Origin: Campylobacter concisus
GTDB taxonomy: Bacteria > Campylobacterota > Campylobacteria > Campylobacterales > Campylobacteraceae
NCBI RefSeq assembly: GCF_002913225.1
Contig: NZ_PPAW01000040.1
Span: 124,001-188,000 of the forward strand
Direction: 5' to 3'
Length of the DNA stretch: 64,000 nucleotides
Both the position numbers and the translations under genes were made by a program. Below the pieces are notes generated by a model. The model was not told the DNA's origin. It saw nothing but the letters and a program-made list of their open reading frames with translations, and made no database searches. This document shows positions 1 to 7,306 of the stretch, in pieces (the first letter of the stretch is position 1; each line of letters begins with the position of its first letter).

Positions 1-15
1 TGAAATTTAAAGCAG

Positions 16-35
16 TAGGGAGCCTAAGCCCCCTA
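16..35 (-). terminator. Probable terminator hairpin after the aldehyde dehydrogenase gene
   Basis: An 8-bp stem (one G-U pair in the minus-strand RNA) with a 4-base loop lies just past the stop codon of the aldehyde dehydrogenase gene. The run of T after the stem is weak, so termination efficiency is uncertain. Confidence 0.5.
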
Positions 36-38
36 AAA

Positions 39-1514
39 TCATTGTGCGTAAAAGCCACTGACCTTGCCGGTGAGATCGATCATGATGTTTTTCATCTGAG
101 TGTAGTGCCCAAGGATGATCTTGTGCGTCTCACGGCCAATACCTGAGTTTTTATATCCGCCAAATGGGCTGCCTGCTGGGATTTGGTTATAGGTGTTGAT
201 CCAGACCCTGCCAGTCTCCATCGACCTTGCAACGCGAAGTGCTTTTGTGATGTCTTGTGTGAAAATTCCGCCACCTAGGCCGTATTCGCTGTCGTTTACC
301 ATTTTGATAAGCTCGGCTTCATCTTTAAATTTGATGACAACGCCAACTGGTCCAAAAATTTCTTCTTGAGCTACTCTCATATCATTTGTCACATCGACTA
401 GCAGTGTTGGCTCGACAAATGCGCCCTTGTCGCAACCATTTGCAGTGTAGGCTTTGCCACCGACTGCTACTTTTGCGCCTTCTTTTTTGCCGATCTCGAC
501 GTAGTTTAAGATTTGCTCAGCTTGTTTTTTATTGATCTGAGAGCCCATTTGAGTACTAGGATCGAGCGGATCGCCAACTTTTATGGTGCTAAATTTCTTA
601 ACAGCAGCCTCTATAAATTTCTCATAAAAGCTCTCTTCTACGAAAATTCTAGATCCCGCGCAGCAAACTTGACCTTGGTTAAATAAAATTCCAAGCTGAA
701 GACCATCAAGCGCCTTGTCTAAATTTGCATCGCTAAAGAAGATGTTTGCGCTCTTGCCGCCAAGCTCAAGTGTGGCTGGGATGATACGGCGAGCTGCAGC
801 TATGGCGATATCACGGCCGATCTCGGTTGAGCCAGTAAATGCTAGCTTGTCAAGGCCTGGGTGGTTTTTGATCCACTCGCCGCTCTTGCTGCCTTTGCCC
901 GTTACTATATTTATCAAACCTTTTGGCAAAATTTTATCTATCAGCCTAAATAGCTCAAGCACGCTTAGGCTTGTCTCGCTTGATGGTTTAAAGACGCTCG
1001 CATCGCCTGCTGCGATAACCGGAGCTAGCTTCCAAGCTGCCATTAAAAATGGAAAATTCCAAGGTACGATCTGGCCCACTACGCCTATTGGCTCGCGCAA
1101 AACGATAGATAGTTGCTTCTCATCAAGCACGTTTGCGCTGCCTTCTTCGCCCATGATGACGCCAGCAAAGTACCTAAAGTGCTCAGCTGCAAAAGGGATA
1201 TCGACATTTAGCGTCTCGCGGATCGGCTTGCCGTTGTCCATACTTTCAACTTTTGCGAGGTGCTCTTTGTGCTCATCGATGATGTCAGCGATCTTGTTTA
1301 GCAGCTTTGCGCGCTCGCTAATTGTGGTGTGTTTAAATTTATTAAAAGCCTCACGTGCAGCACGAACTGCGTCATTTACATCTTCTTCGGTAGCATCAGC
1401 GATCTTTGCAAGGTGCTCGCCGTTTGCTGGATTTTTGGCATCAAGTGTAGCGCCGTCTTTTGCGTCACGCCACTCACCATTTATGAAAAGCCCGTATTTT
1501 TCAAGTAGTTTCAT
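39..1514 (-). CDS. NAD(P)-dependent aldehyde dehydrogenase
   Basis: This cytoplasmic enzyme of the ALDH superfamily oxidises an aldehyde to the carboxylic acid with NAD(P)+. The 491-residue length is normal for the family. The general-base glutamate sits in LELGGKSANIFF and the catalytic cysteine in NQGQVCCAG, and the C-terminal SPFGGYKNSGIGRE motif is intact. The start is supported by an AAGGAG ribosome site and an upstream TATAAT box. The gene is monocistronic, with a hairpin right after it. The family covers acetaldehyde, betaine aldehyde and other substrates; the sequence alone does not tell me which, and neighbours give no pathway clue. Confidence 0.93.
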   Translation of the reverse strand: MKLLEKYGLFINGEWRDAKDGATLDAKNPANGEHLAKIADATEEDVNDAVRAAREAFNKFKHTTISERAKLLNKIADIIDEHKEHLAKVESMDNGKPIRETLNVDIPFAAEHFRYFAGVIMGEEGSANVLDEKQLSIVLREPIGVVGQIVPWNFPFLMAAWKLAPVIAAGDASVFKPSSETSLSVLELFRLIDKILPKGLINIVTGKGSKSGEWIKNHPGLDKLAFTGSTEIGRDIAIAAARRIIPATLELGGKSANIFFSDANLDKALDGLQLGILFNQGQVCCAGSRIFVEESFYEKFIEAAVKKFSTIKVGDPLDPSTQMGSQINKKQAEQILNYVEIGKKEGAKVAVGGKAYTANGCDKGAFVEPTLLVDVTNDMRVAQEEIFGPVGVVIKFKDEAELIKMVNDSEYGLGGGIFTQDITKALRVARSMETGRVWINTYNQIPAGSPFGGYKNSGIGRETHKIILGHYTQMKNIMIDLTGKVSGFYAQ

Positions 1515-1546
1515 ACTTTTCTCCTTGATTAAGATTTTGTAAAAGG

Positions 1547-1552
1547 ATTATA
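1547..1552 (-). promoter_or_regulatory. Candidate -10 box for the aldehyde dehydrogenase gene
   Basis: On the minus strand this reads TATAAT, 33 bases upstream of the start codon, in the AT-rich gap before the aldehyde dehydrogenase. Campylobacter sigma-70 promoters depend mainly on the -10 box, so no clear -35 box is expected. Confidence 0.5.
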
Positions 1553-1641
1553 ATATTAATAAAATTTATCAAAAATAAATTTTGGACATAAATTCTCTTT
1601 TTTAATAAATTTTATTATTTAGAGTAGGGTTGATTTTAAAT

Positions 1642-2811
1642 TTAACTCTGCCAAGAGAGCAAAAACGTAGTCTCGCCATCAAGTTTGCTTTGGCATTTTA
1701 CGGTGATGCCATTTTTCTTGCAGCACTCTTTGACTAAATTTAGTCCTATACCAAAGCCGCCTTGATCGTCATTAAATCTCGTGTAGCGATCAAAAATTTT
1801 CATCTGATCCTCTTTGCTTATGCCGCGTCCAGTGTTGCTTATGCTAAAGAAATTTGGCTCTAAAACGATGCTAACCTTTGAATTTGGCGCTGCGTATTTT
1901 GAGGCGTTGCTTAAGAGGTTGTCTAAAATTTTACTCACATCCTCAAGGTCTGCGTTTATGAAGCTTGGCTTTAGGCTAGCATCTATCTTAAGCCCGCGTT
2001 TAGCAAAAAATGGCGAGAAGTAGCTAAGTCTTTGTGTGGTTAGTAAATTTAGATCGATTAGCTCTTTTTTGCTTGGTTTATCTAGGTTAAAGCTTAGATG
2101 AACGAGCGCGTCATAGATGCTGCCTAGGCTCTTTGCAGCAAGACTGATGTTGTTAAAACGCTTTAAATTTCGCTCATTTAGGTTGTTGCGATCAGCCGTT
2201 TCTATGCTCATCGAGATGACGCTTAGGGGCGTGTTTATCTCGTGAGTTGAGTCTTTTATGAAGTGATTTAGCGTATCTATCTTTTCATAAAGCGGTCTTA
2301 GGCTTAGTTTTGCTAGATAAAAGGCGACAAAGAGCAGGGCAAAGAGGAAAAATGCAGCCTTTAGTGTGGTCGAAATTTGCAAGGATAAAATTTCGCCGTT
2401 GATATTTTTGCCAACTAGAAAGATGTCTGCGCGTGCGAGCTCGTCTGTGGCGTTGTCCTCCATATACTGGATCTTTTCAAAGATCGCTACCTTGCCGTCT
2501 ATCAAATTTACATTTTTGCCTTTGTTGATATTTTTGCACTCAAAATCTTTATAAATTTTCTCACCATTCTCCAGCACGATACAAGCATGTACGCCCTTTT
2601 CGTTTGTGAGGCTTGAGACCGAGTCTAGGCCATTCATCCTGGCTTTCATATATATGCCCATCTTGATCTCTTTTAGGCTTTTTACCTCGTTTAAGATGAG
2701 TGCTTCTTTTTTATTTTGGTAGTCGTGTATAAAAAAATAGCTCAAAAATAGCACAGAGCTAACAAGATAGAGGGATAAAATTTTAAATAAAATTTGCGTC
2801 TTTTCAGACAT
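1642..2811 (-). CDS. Membrane sensor histidine kinase
   Basis: This is the sensor of a two-component system. It has an N-terminal membrane segment, a periplasmic stretch of roughly 110 residues, a second membrane segment, then a HisKA domain with the phospho-accepting histidine in DSTHEINTPLS and a HATPase domain with N box (LDNLLSNASKYA), SNTGRGIS and GFGIGLNLV. The chosen ATG overlaps the regulator's stop by 8 bases (ATGTCTGA), which implies translational coupling; an in-frame ATG 18 bases upstream is possible. It is the last gene of the operon with the MXKDX-repeat protein and the response regulator. The signal is unknown; the partner protein makes a periplasmic metal or envelope cue plausible, but this is inference. 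Confidence 0.9.
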   Translation of the reverse strand: MSEKTQILFKILSLYLVSSVLFLSYFFIHDYQNKKEALILNEVKSLKEIKMGIYMKARMNGLDSVSSLTNEKGVHACIVLENGEKIYKDFECKNINKGKNVNLIDGKVAIFEKIQYMEDNATDELARADIFLVGKNINGEILSLQISTTLKAAFFLFALLFVAFYLAKLSLRPLYEKIDTLNHFIKDSTHEINTPLSVISMSIETADRNNLNERNLKRFNNISLAAKSLGSIYDALVHLSFNLDKPSKKELIDLNLLTTQRLSYFSPFFAKRGLKIDASLKPSFINADLEDVSKILDNLLSNASKYAAPNSKVSIVLEPNFFSISNTGRGISKEDQMKIFDRYTRFNDDQGGFGIGLNLVKECCKKNGITVKCQSKLDGETTFLLSWQS

Positions 2812-3469
2812 AGATGTAGCCGTCTCCACGCTTGTTTAAAATGGCATCTTTGCCTAAAATTTGGCGTAAATTTTTGATATATACACGAAGGCTAAGCTCG
2901 CTTGGCTCCTCGTCAAATTTCCAAATTTTATTAAAAATTTCATCTTTGGTTAAAATTTTGCCCTTGTTTTGCAAAAATAGGGCGAGCAGGTCGCTCTCTT
3001 TGCTCGAGATATTTACATTTTCGCCGTTTTTACTTAGAGTTTTGCTCTGTGGGTGAAAGCAAAGATCATCTAAAATTTTGATATCTTCGCCGTTTTGGTG
3101 TGAGAAATTTCTTTTTATGAGAGCTTGCATGCGGATAAGTAGCTCTTTTAGCTCAAATGGCTTTTTTAGATAGTCATCGCAGCCGCTTTTGTAGCCTTTT
3201 TCAAGGTCGTCTATGGTGTTTAGCGAGGTGGTAAATATGCTAGGTGCGCTAACACCTAGCTCTCTTAGGGAAGAAAGAAGTGAAAAGCCATCTCCTTTTG
3301 GGAGCTTGACATCAAGGATCAAAAGGTCGAAATTTTGCTCATAAGCAAGATCTAGTGCGTCTTTGGCATTGTTTGTAGTGGTGACATCGTAACCATTTTC
3401 GCCCAGATACTCGCTTATTAGATCAAGTAATGTTTCATCATCTTCAACAAGCAAAATTCTGACCATCAA
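2804..3469 (-). CDS. OmpR/PhoB-family response regulator
   Basis: The receiver domain (about residues 1-120) has the acidic pair in VEDDE, the phospho-acceptor aspartate in LLILDVKLPKG and the conserved lysine in YLKKPF. The C-terminal domain is a winged helix-turn-helix of the Trans_reg_C type (SLRVYIKNLRQILG, RGDGYIYV). At 221 residues it is full length. It begins 6 bases after the MXKDX-protein stop and overlaps the kinase, so the three genes are very likely one transcript. Two consecutive ATG codons leave the start ambiguous by one residue. The 11-bp-phased direct repeat at 3792-3810 upstream of the operon is a candidate binding site for it. Confidence 0.93.
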   Translation of the reverse strand: MMVRILLVEDDETLLDLISEYLGENGYDVTTTNNAKDALDLAYEQNFDLLILDVKLPKGDGFSLLSSLRELGVSAPSIFTTSLNTIDDLEKGYKSGCDDYLKKPFELKELLIRMQALIKRNFSHQNGEDIKILDDLCFHPQSKTLSKNGENVNISSKESDLLALFLQNKGKILTKDEIFNKIWKFDEEPSELSLRVYIKNLRQILGKDAILNKRGDGYIYV

Positions 3470-3475
3470 GTGCCT

Positions 3476-3748
3476 TTACATGCCTTTTTTCATTTCGTCT
3501 TTCATACCCATGTCGTCTTTTTTCATACCCATGTCATCTTTTTTCATTTCGTCTTTCATGCCCATGTCTTCTTTTTTAGCTTCGTGTTTTTTGACAGGAT
3601 GTTTTTTAGACATATCATCTTTCATCATCTGCTCTTTCTTCATCATCTCATCTTTGCCCATCTTGTCCTTTTGCATCATTTCAGTAGCATTTGCAAGACC
3701 GCCAAACATAAACATAGCACCAAGTGCAACTAAGATTAACTTTTTCAT
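3476..3748 (-). CDS. Pentapeptide MXKDX-repeat periplasmic protein, Met/Lys-rich
   Basis: A 90-residue protein with a Sec signal peptide (basic MKK start, hydrophobic core, cleavage likely after ANA near residue 21-22). The mature part is almost entirely repeats of the form MxKDx or MKKDDMG, with roughly 17 Met in 68 residues, many Lys/Asp/Glu, two His and no Cys. This matches the small-protein family named for MXKDX pentapeptide repeats, whose function is not established. Methionine-rich periplasmic proteins often bind Cu(I) or act as oxidisable sinks, so metal or oxidant handling is my inference. It is the first gene of an operon with a response regulator and kinase, with ribosome site AAGGAG. 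The repeats are also visible as near-identical DNA units. Confidence 0.85.
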   Translation of the reverse strand: MKKLILVALGAMFMFGGLANATEMMQKDKMGKDEMMKKEQMMKDDMSKKHPVKKHEAKKEDMGMKDEMKKDDMGMKKDDMGMKDEMKKGM

Positions 3749-3791
3749 AAAGTCTCCTTTAAATTAAATTATGTTGCAATTGTAGTCACTT

Positions 3792-3810
3792 AGTGTGAAA
3801 TAAGTGTGAA
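3792..3810 (-). promoter_or_regulatory. Phased direct repeat, candidate response-regulator operator
   Basis: On the plus strand AGTGTGAA occurs at 3792-3799 and again at 3803-3810, that is with an 11-bp period, one helical turn. It lies 44-62 bases upstream of the MXKDX gene start. OmpR-family regulators typically bind tandem half-sites with this spacing, and the operon encodes such a regulator. Confidence 0.5.
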
Positions 3811-3811
3811 T

Positions 3812-4717
3812 TTACGCAAATACAAAATAGATAACTGGTAACGTGATAAATGAAAAAAGTACACCAATGGCTACTGATGAGATGGCTAGTGAGCTATCAA
3901 GCCCAGCTTTTATGACCATCGCACTTGCAAGGGCTGATGTCGGCATCGCACATTGAAAGAGACCAACGACCCAAGTTTTGCTCATCTGGATGCCTGAGAC
4001 TTTTAATATGATGAAAAATACGATAGCTGGCAATATCATCTTACACAAAAGCACGACGCTAACGCCTTTATATGAGCTTGTGATACTGCTAAAGTTAAGA
4101 CCAACGCCGATCGCAAAAAGTGCCACTGGGGTGACGCTACCTTCAAACATCCTAAGTGGCGCAAAGATAAAATCTGGAAGCGGGACTTCTTTTAAGACAA
4201 GACCCATAATGAGCGCGATAAATGGTGGAAATTTTAAAATTTTCATCGTATTTTGAAAGAGCGAGACCTTCTCTGGTGCGGCAAAAGAGAGGATGAGTGG
4301 TCCAAGGATCGAAAGTGGGATACCAGTGGCTATTTGATCGTAAAAGATGACCTCATTTACCATCGCATCGCCAAAGAAGCCCTGAATGACAGGCATACCG
4401 ACAAATAGTGTGTTACCAAAAAGGCTTAGCATGATCATGCTGACAGTTGTTATTTTGGTAAATTTAAAAATCTTACCTATGACAAATGCCAAAGCGGCGC
4501 TAATGGCGGTTGATGCAAAGCCGATTAGGATCGTGTTTATAAGTGAGGCATCGACATTTACGTGGTAAATTTTATCAAAGATTAGCGCAGGCATTGCAAA
4601 ACAAAGGACAAAATCCACAAATGGGATCGAGTGCTTTTGCTCAACAATGCCGACTTTTTTAGCAAAAAAACCAGTTGCGATTATAAAAAATATTGCAAAA
4701 AGTGGTGTGAAGTTCAT
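3812..4717 (-). CDS. AEC-family (auxin efflux carrier-like) transporter
   Basis: An inner-membrane carrier of 301 residues with about ten hydrophobic segments. It has the family N-terminus (FTPLFAIFFIIATGFFAKKVGI) split by short loops, and a conserved small-residue region near QCAMPTSALASAMVIKAG typical of bacterial AEC proteins. Bacterial members export or import malate, malonate and similar organic acids; the substrate here cannot be read from the sequence. It stands alone: 63 bases separate its stop from the MXKDX operon and 94 bases precede it. Length is normal for the family (about 300-315). Confidence 0.88.
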   Translation of the reverse strand: MNFTPLFAIFFIIATGFFAKKVGIVEQKHSIPFVDFVLCFAMPALIFDKIYHVNVDASLINTILIGFASTAISAALAFVIGKIFKFTKITTVSMIMLSLFGNTLFVGMPVIQGFFGDAMVNEVIFYDQIATGIPLSILGPLILSFAAPEKVSLFQNTMKILKFPPFIALIMGLVLKEVPLPDFIFAPLRMFEGSVTPVALFAIGVGLNFSSITSSYKGVSVVLLCKMILPAIVFFIILKVSGIQMSKTWVVGLFQCAMPTSALASAMVIKAGLDSSLAISSVAIGVLFSFITLPVIYFVFA

Positions 4718-4811
4718 AGCAGTCTCTTTTAAGTTTGGAATTTACAAAAAATTGATTATATGCCCCAAAAGATTAAATTACAATAAACTTTTTTGGATTT
4801 TACTCTTAAAT

Positions 4812-6572
4812 TTAAACCCTAGTATCAACCTTTTTGTAAAATTTATCTCTCTCATCTATCTTTTCTTTATTTTTTAGATCGTTTTCAAGGTAGCTGATAT
4901 TATAAATTTCTCTTGCGGATATGCTTTTGCCACTATTTAGGCTGATTAAAAATTTACTTTCAAATTTATTTGATAGGTTGATGATAGCGATCGCACCAGC
5001 ATCTTTTAGGCTTGTGATCTTGCCATTTTGCATGACGCCGATATCATTGAAATTTAGGCTATTTAGCTGCGCATCATCCATCTTTTTTACATCTAAATTT
5101 ACGCTAGTTTTTAGCTCGCTTGGCGTATTTAGCTTGCCAGTGTCATTGTAAAGCTCATTTACGTCTAGTTCTCTGCCGCTATCAAATTTTAGTCTTATCG
5201 TGCCATCTTGATTTAGCTTCATAGCTATGACACTATCGCTATCTCGCAGTGCAGTGGCAGCTGTGGCTTCATTTGATGTAAAAGCCTTTTTTACCTTTTT
5301 TAAATTTGAGATACTAAAATCAAGCCCAGTTGCTTGCTTAAATTCATTTTCCATTGCGATCATCTTGGCTGATTTCGTATCTTCAAGCTTTGATATGTAA
5401 GCGTCCGCATTTTCGTCAAATTTCTTTAAATTGGCGCTAAGATTTTCTATCATCTTATTATGTGCATCAAGCTCGGTGTTGTAGTCATTATAAAATTTCA
5501 TAAAACTATCTTTTTGAAATTTTGTATATGAGAAATTTTCATCTTTTTTGTGCCCTTTGCTTGGCTCGATGATCGGGTTAAATTCGCTTAGTCTTGCAGT
5601 ATCATCAAAGCCTATTTTTGTGTAAGCGAAATTTTTAAAAGAGCCATCCTTACCAAAGATATTATTGTGTCTTAGATCGACCCAGCCGTTATTTTGAGCA
5701 TATTTTTTAAAGAAATTATTTATATCATTTTTGCCTATCTTTTCATATCTATTTTCAGCAGCAAACAAGGTATTTGGATCTGAGGCGTAGTAGGAGTGTC
5801 TGTGATCGATCTCTTTTGTATCTACGTAAAGATCGGGATTGTTTGTGATCACCGCTTTATGATTTAGTTCTTCTCTTGTTATTTGGTTGTGATTTATGAC
5901 ATTTGTGCTGATAAACTGCCTAAGATCAACTCTAGCCGTGACGTCACTTAAATTTGCTATTTTTTCATTTCCATCTTTGTCGTATCCTCTTACTTTTAGC
6001 TTGTCAAAGAGTATATCTTTTTGATCCAGTGTGCCGTCATTATTGCTATCAAAGCTAAAAAGTGCGCTATTGTTTTCTAGCTTTCCAATGCCTAGCTTAT
6101 CGTTATCGCCGTAAATATCTAAAAAGACTTCCACTTCACCATAATTTGTCTTTAGTGTGTTTGAGTAGGCGTAGTCGTTTAAATTTTTAAATTTTGTATT
6201 TTCTAAGTAGCCACTTTTTAAGACAGGTAGCATGGCGGCATCATCTGTGGTGTTTATATTTTTAAAGTAGGCGTTTTTGCTAAAGCCATTAGAAAGTTCG
6301 TCTGAGTAAATTTTGTTGTTGCTTTGTATTAAATTTTGCGAGTAGTCTTTTAAAATTTCTTCTGCTTTTTGTGTTGCTAGACGTTTGTTGTATTCTTTGA
6401 TATCAGCTTCAGTTATGTAGATAGTATCTGTTTTATTTGCTTCATAAAGCTCGTTAAAATGGCTTAAATTTACTTTTGAACTATTGTGATCGCTATGATT
6501 TAAAAATCTTTTGGAGAGATTTTGCAAATCATTTAAATTTATAAAATCATACTTTTGCGGTGCAACATTCAT
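4812..6572 (-). CDS. Unrecognised 586-residue protein with an EF-hand loop, FliA-type promoter
   Basis: I do not recognise the family. There is no Sec signal peptide and no membrane segment; the protein is hydrophilic, rich in Asn, Asp and Lys. Residues about 175-186 (DSNNDGTLDQKD) form a textbook 12-residue EF-hand or dockerin-like calcium loop, preceded by an acidic DIYGDNDK stretch and followed by a looser DKDGNEK stretch. The region about 395-450 looks helical. The start is an ATG with a purine-rich site just upstream. The gene is monocistronic behind a sigma-28 promoter, so expression with late flagellar genes is expected. C. jejuni has FliA-controlled, flagellum-secreted effectors lacking Sec signals; membership of that class is inference. 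Confidence 0.8.
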   Translation of the reverse strand: MNVAPQKYDFINLNDLQNLSKRFLNHSDHNSSKVNLSHFNELYEANKTDTIYITEADIKEYNKRLATQKAEEILKDYSQNLIQSNNKIYSDELSNGFSKNAYFKNINTTDDAAMLPVLKSGYLENTKFKNLNDYAYSNTLKTNYGEVEVFLDIYGDNDKLGIGKLENNSALFSFDSNNDGTLDQKDILFDKLKVRGYDKDGNEKIANLSDVTARVDLRQFISTNVINHNQITREELNHKAVITNNPDLYVDTKEIDHRHSYYASDPNTLFAAENRYEKIGKNDINNFFKKYAQNNGWVDLRHNNIFGKDGSFKNFAYTKIGFDDTARLSEFNPIIEPSKGHKKDENFSYTKFQKDSFMKFYNDYNTELDAHNKMIENLSANLKKFDENADAYISKLEDTKSAKMIAMENEFKQATGLDFSISNLKKVKKAFTSNEATAATALRDSDSVIAMKLNQDGTIRLKFDSGRELDVNELYNDTGKLNTPSELKTSVNLDVKKMDDAQLNSLNFNDIGVMQNGKITSLKDAGAIAIINLSNKFESKFLISLNSGKSISAREIYNISYLENDLKNKEKIDERDKFYKKVDTRV

Positions 6573-6601
6573 CTAAAATCCTTTTAAAGATGTTGCAAAT
6601 A

Positions 6602-6628
6602 GTATCGGCTAAATTTATAAATTATTTA
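6602..6628 (-). promoter_or_regulatory. Sigma-28 (FliA) promoter for the EF-hand protein gene
   Basis: On the minus strand the sequence reads TAAATAAT, 11 bases, then GCCGATAC. The enterobacterial FliA consensus is TAAAGTTT, 11 bases, GCCGATAA, so spacing is exact and the -10 element matches 7 of 8. The expected start of transcription is about 20-25 bases before the ATG at 6572. Confidence 0.75.
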
Positions 6629-6640
6629 AATAAACTGATC

Positions 6641-6661
6641 TTGCCTCTATAAAAGAGGCAA
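6641..6661. terminator. Hairpin after yggS
   Basis: TTGCCTCT and AGAGGCAA form a perfect 8-bp stem with a 5-base loop, directly after the yggS stop codon (6668). It probably ends the rseP-yggS transcript on the minus strand. T runs on either side are short. Confidence 0.55.
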
Positions 6662-6667
6662 ATTTAT

Positions 6668-7306
6668 TTATAGATATAGCATTGTCCCAAGGCGGATCAT
6701 ATTTGAGCCGCATTTTATCGCTAGTTCAAAGTCGCTACTCATACCCATCGAGCAGATGCTTGCGCCTTTTGGCTTTAGGCTCTCATAAATTTTATATGTT
6801 AGTTCAAAGCTTTTTTGTACCTCTTTTGGCTCATCCACATGCGCTCCGATGCTCATCACGCCTTTTAAATTTATATTTTTGCACTCGCTTTGAATGCGCT
6901 CATAAATTTCAGCCGCATTTGCCACACTCACACCTTGCTTTGTGTCTTCATCGGCCGAGTTTATCTGAAGTAGCGTATCTAGCTTGTAGCTAAGTCTTTT
7001 ATCAACCTCTACGGCTCTTTCGAAACTATCGCAGCTTTGCCAAAGCACTGGTTTTAGGCTTATCATTTGATTGATTTTATTGTTTTGCAAGCGGCCGATC
7101 ATGTGCCATTTAATGTCAGTGAAATTTTGTAGCTCAATCTCTTTTTTGGCTAGCTCTTGGACTCTGTTTTCGCCAAAATTTCTCTGCCCTTGTGCGTAAA
7201 GCTCCCTTACTTCAGTGCATGTCACATTTTTGCTAACAGCTATTAGCGTCACATCTTTGCTTAAATTTTCTATCTTTTCAAGTAGATCTTTTAAAACTAT
7301 CATCAT
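6668..7306 (-). CDS. yggS: YggS-family pyridoxal-phosphate homeostasis protein
   Basis: A cytoplasmic single-domain PLP-binding protein (212 residues) of the YggS/PLPBP family, which keeps PLP and amino-acid pools balanced and has no known enzymatic activity. The PLP lysine is in TLIAVSKNVT, followed by the family signatures FGENRVQE, KWHMIGRLQNNK and the C-terminal MGMSSDFELAIKCGSNMIRLGTMLY region. It overlaps the rseP stop (TTTATGATG), with GGAGG inside the end of rseP; two adjacent ATGs make the start ambiguous by one residue. Slightly shorter than the E. coli protein (234). Confidence 0.93.
   Translation of the reverse strand: MMIVLKDLLEKIENLSKDVTLIAVSKNVTCTEVRELYAQGQRNFGENRVQELAKKEIELQNFTDIKWHMIGRLQNNKINQMISLKPVLWQSCDSFERAVEVDKRLSYKLDTLLQINSADEDTKQGVSVANAAEIYERIQSECKNINLKGVMSIGAHVDEPKEVQKSFELTYKIYESLKPKGASICSMGMSSDFELAIKCGSNMIRLGTMLYL

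Noticed and set aside
715-1542. 275-codon plus-strand open frame
   Set aside because: It lies fully antisense to the well-supported aldehyde dehydrogenase, has no domain, and is Ser/Leu-rich in the way antisense frames are.
3470-3767. Plus-strand open frames opposite the MXKDX gene, rich in His, Phe and Ser
   Set aside because: They are mirror images of the MXKDX repeats; the minus-strand frame has the signal peptide and ribosome site.
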